Positions 55,736 through 64,000 of a DNA stretch of 64,000 nucleotides are shown piece by piece. This stretch comes from Papio anubis. Lineage: Eukaryota; Chordata; Mammalia; Primates; Cercopithecidae. The stretch is from contig NC_044986.1 of the NCBI RefSeq assembly GCF_008728515.1, positions 66,887,159 to 66,951,158 of the forward strand, read 5' to 3'. A program made the translations under genes and the position numbers. The notes below the pieces were generated by a model. It ran no database searches. It saw nothing but the letters and a program-made list of their open reading frames with translations, and was not told the origin of the DNA. Numbering within the stretch: position 1 is the first letter of the stretch; each line of letters begins with the position of its first letter.

Positions 55736-56844
55736 TGTTGTTACCATGATATTAGTCTCTCAGCAGAGGCTAGGGTGCTCAGCACAGGACCAGATGGTGG
55801 GAAGGGACCAGAGTGGCATCTTGATGTGGGTTCCTGAGCTTTTTGGCCCTGGGTTCAGTATGAGGTGCAGGGGCTTCAAAGGTAGATTAAACTCAGTCCC
55901 CACCAGGAGGTGAGCGAGGTACATGCAGACGCCATGTCTGGTTCTGTAACGGGGTCTGTGCTAGTTATAGTTTGAGCCGGAGGGAGGGAATGGCTGGCAT
56001 GGGGTGTCTGTGATACTTCACGTGGGCTTTGAGGGATGGCCAGGAGTTTGCAAAGGGGGAGGGCAAGGCTTCTGCAGCAGAAAGAGCAGCGTGGCAGAGG
56101 TGTGACAGCCTTGGGAAGCGTTTTGTATATTTCCCATAACTGGCATGTGGGCTGGCTTTGGCCACAGGGTGCGCCTGCTTGGACTGAAGCTGAGCACTGA
56201 TGAGAGAGGCAGGTGGGGTGTCTAGCTCATCTGCATACCCGTGGAAGGCAGTAGGGAACATCTTTGAGAACTGGGTGTGTCACTGCCAATGCTTTGGGCT
56301 CCTAGGGAGTTGGGGCTTTCAGAAATTCCATGAGGAGGGAGGATGTGGTGCTGCGAGGGCTGTGGGTACCCTGGGAAATGGCCAACAGGCTGGGTGTGGC
56401 CCATGGGTGGGGAGAGGGGTGGGTGCCCTGAGATGACCTGGGACCCTGCCAGCTTCTGCATCCTGCTGAGCCCCAGGCCCTTCCTCTCTGCGGGCTGTGC
56501 CGGCCTCTGTCTGGCCTTCCCAGAGTGGAGGCCTGGGACGCTGGGACATTTTTTGAAGATTCTATTTAGAAAGCATAGAGGGGACTTCTCCTCCCCTTTT
56601 CCTTTTCCTGGATTGGAGAATCTCCTGAAGGAGTTAACCCCGTTCCTGCTGGTCACAGAGTGGCCCGTGGATGTGTCCCTCACTTTTTTTAGGATCACTA
56701 TTTTATCGTTGCCCTTTCTGTTATGCGGGATGTGTACATCAGGTGCTGAAAGGTACAACACATTCTGCAACTGAGCGCCACCTTCCGAGACTGAACCGGC
56801 AAAGAAAGTACACTGAACATCAGCATCTGGCAATATATTTTTTA

Positions 56845-57464
56845 TTTGTTTGTTTGTTTTTTTGAGATGGAGTCTTATTCTGTTGCTCAGGCTGGTGTGC
56901 AATGGCACGTTCCCAGCTCACTGCAACCTCTGTGTCCTCTGTGTCCCAGGTTCAAGTAATTCTCGTGTCTCAGCCTCCTGAGTAGCTGAAATTACAGGTG
57001 CCCACTACCACGCCCAGCTAATTTTTGTATTTTTTTTTTTTTTTGAGACAGAGTCTCGCTCTATCACCCAGGCTGGAGTGCAGTGGCGTGATCTCGGCTC
57101 ACTGCAAGCTCCGCCTCCCGGGTTCACACCATTCTCCTACCTCAGCCTCCCAAGTAGCTGGGACTACAGGCACCTGCTACCACACCCGGCTAATTTTTTG
57201 TATTTTTAGTAGAGACAGGGTTTCACCATGGTAGTCAGGATGGTCTCGATCTCCTGACCTTGTGATCTGCCCGCCTTGGCCTCCCAAAGTGCTGGCATTA
57301 CAGGCGTGAGCCACTGTGCCTGGCCTGTAATTTTTGTATTTTTAATGGAGATGGGGTTTCACCACATTGGCCAGGCTGGTCTCAAACTCCTGACCTCAGG
57401 TGATCTGCCCATCGTGACCTCCCAAAGTGTTGGGATTACAGGCGTGAGCCACCATGCTCGGCCC
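56845..57464 (-). mobile_element. Alu split by a younger AluY
   Basis: Outer Alu 56845-57033 and 57327-57464; both parts carry taatttttgtattttt at the break. Lies inside the YY1 pseudogene. Confidence 0.93.
57034..57324 (-). mobile_element. AluY nested in an Alu
   Basis: Near-consensus, inserted in the same orientation. Confidence 0.94.
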
Positions 57465-57696
57465 CAATATTTTTCTACAAAAAGACTAAAATGGATTTAA
57501 ATTGATTAGCACTGTTAAATCACATCTAATATTTGATACTACATGATTTAATATAGCTGAATGATGCAATGATGGAAAATGTGTTTACATCAAAGAATAC
57601 AACCAAAATGAAGATAGCAAAGAAAACCCATATACTTTTTTTAAACAGGAAAATACTTTTGAAGTATACATGTAACCGCCCATTCTTTTCTTTTCT

Positions 57697-57697
57697 T

Positions 57698-57740
<43 letters not shown>

Positions 57741-58028
57741 TTTTTGAGATGGAGTCTCACTCTGTCACCCAGGCTGGAGTGTAGTGGCGCGATCTTGGCT
57801 CACTGTAAGCTCTGCCTCCCGGGTTCAAGAGATTCTCCTGCCTCAGCCTCCCAAGTAGCTGGGACTACAGGTGCGTGCCACCACACCTGGCTAATTTTTG
57901 TGTTTTTAGTATAGACAGGGTTTTGCCATTTTGACCAGGTTGGTCTCCAACTCCTGACCTCAGGTGATCTGCCTGCCTTGGACTCCCAAAGTGCTGGGAT
58001 TACAGGCATGAGCCACTGTGCCTGGCTG
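57697..58028 (-). mobile_element. Alu with (TTTA)n tail in the YY1 pseudogene
   Basis: About 12 TTTA units (57697-57742); related cgcccattctttt and tgcccattgtttt flanks. Confidence 0.94.
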
Positions 58029-58588
58029 AAACTGCCCATTGTTTTAAAGAAAATTTACTGCAAGCAAAGTTATCAACCTTTAGAAAATACACACATGGCA
58101 TTGCTAAGCATCCCCCGTTCCAATATGCATACTTGGAAAATACAAAGTTAAATTGTAAACAATAGATGAGCTTCATATTTGTAAGAATATGGAAAGAAAT
58201 CCCATTTTTAGCAGTGTCGTATAAAGAACTGTCTTTTCATGTGAAATTCATGAATTGTCCTTCTGTTGGGATCATACTTCACAAACCACCATGTTTTCGA
58301 GATGAGATTACAGTGCGAGATAGAACATCTTAGCAATGTTATCTTATTGTTAAAGTTAAATTTTTTTTAACTATTTTTCAGAACACCTCCCTTAAGTATG
58401 TAGGATTCATTTTTAAAATTCTTCCTAGAAAAAATATACAAAGGAGAGGTATGTTTATTCCCTGTTATACTTCTGGAAGGCACTTCCATGGTGGAGAAAG
58501 GGCTTCTTTCTCTTCTGTTCACTGATTGTTTTTGTCCTTGGTGTGTGTTAAGATGTAAGATTTCAGGTTAGTTGTCTGAGCAAACTTT

Positions 58589-58883
58589 CTTTTTTTGTTT
58601 TTGGGACAGAGTTTCGTGCTTGTTGCCCATGCTGGAGTGCAATGGTGTGATCTCAGCTTACTGCAACCTCTACCTCCTGGGTTCAAACGATTCTCCTGCC
58701 TCAGCCTCCCAAGCAGCTGGGACTACAGGTGTGTGCCACCACACCCGGCTAATTTTTGTATTTTTAGTAGAGACAGGGTTTCCATGTTGGCCACGCTGAT
58801 CTTGAACTCCTGACCTCAAGTGATCCACTTGCCTCGGCCTCCCAAAGTGCTGGGATTAAAGGCGTGAGCCACCATGCCCAGCC
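58589..58883 (-). mobile_element. Alu inserted in the zinc-finger part of the YY1 pseudogene
   Basis: caaacttt / caaactt target copies; removing it rejoins the finger-4 reading (KKF | AQ). Confidence 0.95.
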
Positions 58884-59629
58884 ACAAACTTCTTATTACA
58901 ACCACGGAAGGGGCACACATGGGTCCTGTCTCTGGTATGGATTCACACACATGTGCGCAAATTGAAGTCCAGTAAAAAGTGTTTCCCGCAGACCCACCGT
59001 GTGCCATGAAAGAGCTTCTCTCCAGCATGGACTGGTTGGTGTCGTTCTGGTTTTGAGCTCTCAACAAGAGCTTTGCCATGTTCTTCACAGATGAGGACTC
59101 TGGGACTGTGGCTGTGCAGATGTTTTCTCATGGCAGAGTTATCCAAGAACATCTTTGTGCTCCCTTTATGAGGGCAAGCTGTTGTTCTTGGAGCATCATT
59201 TTATTTAATTTTTCTTGGCTTCATTCTAGCGAGTTATGCCCATTGTTTAGGATTTGAGAGGTTACTGCCAGGTATTCCTCCAGGAGGAAGTTTCAGGAGG
59301 CAGGTTATCTTCATTGGTCAGTCGTTCAATCATTGTTGACATATCAAGGTCAATATCTTTTTTTTTTTTTTTTTTCCTCGTTGGACCACATGGTGACCGA
59401 GAACTTGCCCTCCAGGTTCTTGATCTGCACCTGCTTCTGCTCCCGCTTCTTGTTGCCTAGGTTGGCGCCATCACCACCCACCGCATTTCCGCTTTGACGT
59501 CTGCCCTGTAGTGACTGAGCCCTTCATCCTGGGACCATTGAGGTTGGTGCCAACCCCTGCACTTCCCAGGGACAGCCCTCTCTTAGGGCCCCGGGACCCT
59601 GGTTGGCAGGGCCTAGAAGGCTTCATCAG

Positions 59630-59943
59630 CCAGTCAGGCACTGTGGCTCACACCTGTAATCCCAGCACTTTGGGAAGCCAGGGCAGGTGGATCACTCAAG
59701 GTCAGGAGTTCGAGACCAGCCTGGCCAACATGGCGAAACCCCATCTCTACTAATAATACAAAAATTAGCCAGGTGTAGTGGTGGGTACCTGTAGTCCCAG
59801 CTACTAGGGAGGCTGAGACTGGAGAATAGCTTGAACCTAGGAGGCGGAGGTTGCAGTGAGCTGAGGTCGCGCCACTGCACCCCGGTCTGGGCAATAGAGT
59901 GAGATTCTGTCTCTCAAAAAAAAAAAAAAAAAAAAAAAAAACC
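59630..59943 (+). mobile_element. Alu
   Basis: catcagcc target-site copies; 27-A tail. Confidence 0.94.
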
Positions 59944-60340
59944 CAAAAAACTCATCAGCCTGATCCGAGTGTTGGTTTAGCTTTGCCTTTACCATCATCT
60001 TCAGGCGTGCTCCCTCCTTTCCTCCCGAAGCAGCCCTATCTGCTGGAGCACAAGGACTTCTGGAGTTTCCTGCAGGTGTTACCCTGCTGGCTCACCCCAA
60101 GGCCTGGTGGGAAGCTGATTTCTGAATGCCTCAGAGAGAAGGGCCCGCCATAGAGACGAGCCCCAGAGTTGCAGAGCCCTTTGGGGAGGTGTGGAGTAGT
60201 CTCTGCTCCAGGGGGCTCTGAACTGGGCCCTAAGGCATCAGGTAAATAAGCCCTGGGCTGGCATTTGACTGTCCCTCTGAGCCTAGTTTTCTCACCTGCA
60301 TAATGGGTGTGAACATTTTCCCCTGCCTATCTTTAATTGT
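59944..60340. other. Unique DNA with a MIR fragment
   Basis: MIR-like segment at about 60255-60340; remainder unassigned. Confidence 0.4.
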
Positions 60341-60639
60341 TTTTTGTTTTTTTTTTGGAGACAGAGTCTCACTCTGTTGCCCAGGCTGGAGTGCAGTGGC
60401 GTGATCGCCGCTCACTGCAAGCTCTGTCTCCTTGGTTCACGCCATTCACCTGCCTCAGCCTCCCGAGTAGCTGGGACTATAGACGCCCGCCACTACACCT
60501 GGCCAATTTTTTGTATTTTTAGTAGCGATGGGGTTTCACCATGTTAACCAGGATGGTCTCAATCTCCCGACCTCGTGATCCTCCCGACTTGGCCTCCCAA
60601 AGTGCTGGGATTACAAGCATGAGCCACTGAGCCCGGCCT
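60341..60639 (-). mobile_element. AluY
   Basis: taattgttttttg / ctaattttttg flanks. Confidence 0.94.
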
Positions 60640-61269
60640 AATTTTTTGTTTTAACTGAGGTGAAATCCATTTAAGTAAAATAAACCATTTTAAAGCCCAC
60701 AATTCAGAGGCATTTAATATAGTCACAATGTTGTACAACCACCGCTTCTATCACATTCTAAAACATTTTATCACCCCGAAGGAAAACCCTGTACCTATTA
60801 AGCCGTTACTCACCATTCCCTTCTCTACCACCGTACTTTTTTTTTCTTTTTTTAAAAAAAAAACAGTTTTGTTGAGATATGTACACCATAAAATTTACCT
60901 GCGTGAAGTGTGTACTTTGGTGAGTATTGGTAAAAGTCATGGGCATGCAGCCACATCCTAGACAAGTCTGGCAACATTTTCCATCACCTAGAAGGGCCCT
61001 GTGTTCCCTTGTAGCCGGTCACCACTCCCACCTTGGGCCCAGGCCCACTCATCTACTTTCTGTCACTATGATTTTGTTTTTTCTGGATTTTTCACATACA
61101 TGGACTCATATAACAGGTAGCTTTTAGTGACTGGCCTCTTTACTCAACATGATGTTTTCTGAGATTCATCTCTGTTATTGGATGATTTAATCAGTTCCAT
61201 TTCTTTTTTATTGGTGAGTAGTATTCCAATGTGTGAGATATGTTAAAAATAGTGTAAAATTTCTCTTTG
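60640..61269. repeat. Old LINE (probably L1) 3' DNA
   Basis: aaaataaaccattttaaagcc, gttgtacaaccaccgc and accctgtacctattaa match the family also seen at 39.4 kb and 63.1 kb. Confidence 0.45.
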
Positions 61270-61561
61270 TTTTTTTCTTAGAAGGGCCTCATTCCTATTG
61301 CCCAGGCTGCAGTGAAGTGGCGCAGTGTTACCTCACTGCAGCCTTAACTTCCTGGCCTCAAATGATCTTCCCACCTCAGCCTTCTGAGTAGCTGGGACTA
61401 CAGCTGTGCACCACCATGCCCGGCTAATTTTTGTATTTTTAGTAGACACGGGGTTTTGCCCTGTTGCCCAGACTGGTCTTGAACTCCTGGACTCAAGTGA
61501 TCTGCCTGCCTTGGCCTCCCAAAGTGCTGGGATTACAAGCGTGAGCCACCATGCCTGGCCT
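61270..61561 (-). mobile_element. AluJ-like element
   Basis: Diverged head (agaagggcctcattcctattg). Confidence 0.9.
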
Positions 61562-62755
61562 AAAATAATCTTCACAAAAGATTCAAGTAGTAGCTTCATA
61601 GAAAGTAAAATGTCAAAGTCCCCTTTCCCCTCCTTCCCCTCTCTCTGGTCCCCGGAAGTGACACTATCAGCAGTGTGCCGAGTGTCCTTTGGTCTTTTTT
61701 CTGTACCTCTACATGAATTTGTGTGGTTTTTGATTTTTGGGGTGAGCCCAAACTCAGTCTATGGCTGTAGGGCCTGCTTTCATCTGGCCATGTATCATGC
61801 AGAGGGACCCCAGCACTGCCATGGGAGTTCTGAGCACATGCCCTGAGCTGGAGCCCGGTGAGGCTTTGGGAGAGATGGGAAGAAGCCTTCCTGGAGGTGG
61901 TTAATGTAGAGCAGGTCCTGGAGAAGGGTGGCATTGGATCAAACAGCATCAGTGTCCAAAACAGCCTCTCTGGTGACCCGTCCTGGTGGTCTGGGTGGAT
62001 GTGTCCTCCTGCTGCTTCACCACTGACCCCAACTTGGCTGCCACCGGTGGGGGCTTCTTCCCGTCTCTCTGAAGTGTCACTGGAAGGAATAGGTCCAGGA
62101 CAGGGCAGTTTGTTGGGTTGTCAGAGGAGGGACCCTTGGGAAATTGCCGCTTGCCAAAGTCTCTTCAGGCAGCTTGTAGGGGCCTCCCAGTAGCCATCTT
62201 GCCTGGCCTGCATGGGTGGAGGATGGGATGCCTGTGGCCTCTGAGGAAGGGGCTGCCTGGGCTCAGATTTTCACCCTCCTGGCTCCACCCCAATCCCAGC
62301 CAGTGAGACCCCAGCCAGTGGGGTCCCAGGGGCTCCAAGTCTTATGTCATGCTACTTTCCTTTATGCTGCCGTCGATGTGTAAATGAACCCCATCCCCTG
62401 CATCCTAAAGTTGGTTGTTTTCATTGTTTTTAAGTCTTTCCTAACTTAACAGTTCAAAGTAGTGCCTTAATTGTAAGACCTGGGTTCCAGGAGATAGGAA
62501 TCCTGTGTGGTGGTTCCAGGGCAGCCACCTGCTCACCCAGGATGGGGTTGTCTTGTGACCTGGGGTCCCATCCTGGGCTCAGGAGTCCTGTAGGGGGAGG
62601 GGGAGGACCTGGCAGGGAGCTCTGCATGGGTGGGTTTGTGGATGTCTCCTTTTTCCAGCTCAGTGCTGCTCCAATGTGGGTAATACATGGACTCCCAATT
62701 CACAGCCCTATTGAGATCTAATTCACATGCTGTACAATTCACCCATTTAGTAGGC
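61562..62755. other. Unique DNA, probable PALD1 intron 1
   Basis: No exon or young repeat recognised. Confidence 0.4.
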
Positions 62756-63052
62756 TTTTTTTTTTTTTTTTGAGACGGAGTCTCGCTCTGTGGCCCAGGC
62801 TGGAGTGCAGTGGCACGATCTGGGCTCACTGCAAGCTCCACCTCCCGGGTTCACGCCATTCTCCTGCCTCAGCCTCCCCAGCAGCTGGGACTACAGGTGC
62901 CCGCCACCTCGCCCGGCTAATTTTTTGTATTTTTTAGTAGAGACGGGGTTTCACCATGTTAGACAGTATCGTCTGGATCTCCTGACCTCGTGATCCACCC
63001 GCCTCGGCCTCCCAAAGTGTTGGGATTACAGGCGTGAGCCACCGCGCCCAAC
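62756..63052 (-). mobile_element. AluY
   Basis: catttagtag target-site copies. Confidence 0.95.
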
Positions 63053-63281
63053 CATTTAGTAGCTTTTAATACATTCAAAGAGTTGTCGTCTCACCACAGT
63101 TTAATTTTACGACATTTTCATCAACCTCAGAAGATACCCCGAACCCATTAGTAGTCACTCCCTACCCCCAGCCCACTAGCATGCTCTCTATTGCTATAGA
63201 TTTGCCGATTCTAGACATTTCATATAAATGAAGTCATACAACATATGGGTTTTTTGTAGACTCCCTCCCTCTCTCTCTCTC
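63053..63281. repeat. Old LINE (probably L1) 3' DNA
   Basis: catttcatataaatgaagtcatacaac is typical of the family. Confidence 0.45.
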
Positions 63282-63572
63282 TTTTTTTTTGAGACAGAGT
63301 CTCGCTCTGTTGCCCAGTCTGGAGTATAGTGGTGGGATCTCAGCTCATGGCAACCTCTGCCTCCCAGCTTCAAGTGATTCTCCTGCCTCAGCCTCCTGAG
63401 TAGCTGGGATCACAGGTACTTGCCACCATGCCCAGCTAATTTTTGTGTTTTTAGTAGAGATGGGGTTTCACCATGTTGGCCAGGCTGGTCTTGAACTGCT
63501 GACCTCAGGTGATCCATCTGCCTCGGCCTCCCATAATGGTGGGATTACAGGCATGAGCTACCGCGCCCGGCC
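63282..63572 (-). mobile_element. Alu inserted beside an older Alu
   Basis: CT-repeat target (cctctctctctc) on both sides. Confidence 0.94.
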
Positions 63573-63587
63573 CTCTCTCTCTCTCTT

Positions 63588-63790
63588 TTTAAAGGTCTCA
63601 CTCTGTTGCTCAGGCTGGGGTGCAGTGGTACAGTCATGGCTCACTGCAGCCTCAACCTTCTGGGCTCAGGTGATCCTTCCTTCTCAGTCTCCTATCTAGG
63701 ACCACAGGCGTGTGTTTAAAATTTTTTTTTTTAATAGAAACGAGGTCTTGTGTTGCCCAGGACTTGAACTCCTGAGCTCAAAACTGCCTT
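63588..63790 (-). mobile_element. Diverged, partial AluJ
   Basis: Several deletions, no intact right end. Confidence 0.8.
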
Positions 63791-64000
63791 TTGAACAACA
63801 ACAACAAACCCCTCACTTGCTGATTTACATTATTCTTACTGTACTATAACTGAAATGTGTATAAGACCAGGCATAAACACCTTAGACTTAAAGTTTTTAC
63901 AAAACTATTTTAAAAACCAGGAAATAGTAGTAAAACCAGAAAGCCAACTCATTTCCAGCGAACAATGTGACTTTAATTGGAAGGATGTTAACTGCACCTA
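63791..64000. other. AT-rich unique DNA at window end
   Basis: No feature recognised. Confidence 0.4.

Larger units (their letters stand above)
51672..56689 (+). other. PALD1: Probable PALD1 intron 1, proximal part
   Basis: Unique, moderately GC-rich DNA without Alu. It holds MIR relics (54700-54885, 55495-55735), a degenerate ACAGAC-rich repeat region (about 53280-54115) and a CTCF-like core at 52286-52295. Open frames here lack coding signatures. Confidence 0.45.
56690..59515 (-). pseudogene. YY1 processed pseudogene, 5'-truncated and split by Alu insertions
   Basis: Reading the minus strand from 59515, the DNA follows YY1 mRNA from the Gly-rich region before the KKxEQKQVQIK segment, through GGIPG and RMKPRKIK, all four zinc fingers (e.g. 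NSAMRKHLH, GKALVESSK, DFNLRT) and the C-terminal KNNQ stop, then about 1 kb of the 3' UTR, ending at a short A-run near 56690. No introns, so it is a retrocopy. It is dead: stops replace residues before LARM, in KIK*NDAP and at the fourth-finger linker, and a finger-1 cysteine is Ser. Alus interrupt it at 58589-58883 (inside finger 4), 57697-58028 and 56845-57464. The first roughly 190 codons are missing. YY2 is less likely given the 3' UTR match. Confidence 0.85.

Noticed and set aside
58943..59152. Independent small zinc-finger gene on the minus strand
   Set aside because: It is a piece of the YY1 retrocopy, with stops on both sides and an Alu in the last finger.

Overview
This is primate genomic DNA, most likely from an Old World monkey. 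Alu elements are very dense (about 60 copies). Several are young AluY copies of the kind common in cercopithecoid genomes, for example at 8092-8388, 17378-17670 and 19940-20264. The one complete protein-coding gene encodes a 347-residue NODAL that differs from the human protein, as I remember it, at about 14 positions. All splice sites are canonical and nothing bacterial or viral is visible. The gene order (NODAL on the minus strand, then a CpG-island promoter on the plus strand about 37 kb away) matches the primate 10q22-type interval EIF4EBP2 - NODAL - PALD1.

Layout. 1-3.9 kb: repeats and unique DNA downstream of NODAL. 3.98-14.33 kb: NODAL on the minus strand, three coding exons (14285-14093, 7648-6951, 4761-4609), a TATA-type promoter and a GC-rich intron 1 segment with two FoxH1-type sites that fits the known intronic asymmetric enhancer. 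14.3-32 kb: Alu-rich intergenic DNA with a repeat-poor island at 28.2-30.3 kb. 32.2-33.5 kb: an isolated CpG island with a possible unannotated two-exon gene. 33.6-47.4 kb: intergenic Alu, MIR, L2 and old LINE DNA, including two strong inverted repeats. 47.4-56.7 kb: a block with no Alu centred on a large CpG island (51.1-51.9 kb), read as the promoter and noncoding first exon of PALD1 on the plus strand, followed by the start of its intron 1. 56.7-59.5 kb: a 5'-truncated processed pseudogene of YY1 on the minus strand, cut up by later Alu insertions. 59.5-64 kb: more Alu and old repeat DNA, inferred to be PALD1 intron 1.

NODAL is a secreted TGF-beta-family morphogen that drives mesendoderm and left-right patterning; PALD1 is a paladin phosphatase-domain-like protein. 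They are neighbours, not an operon. The most notable items are the candidate CpG-island gene at 32.3 kb, a 101-bp near-perfect hairpin at 36.97 kb, an inverted duplication in NODAL intron 1, the split YY1 retrocopy, and a cluster of CACGTG boxes upstream of PALD1. Gene identities rest on remembered protein families; no database search was run. Alu and old-repeat borders are accurate to about 5-20 bases.
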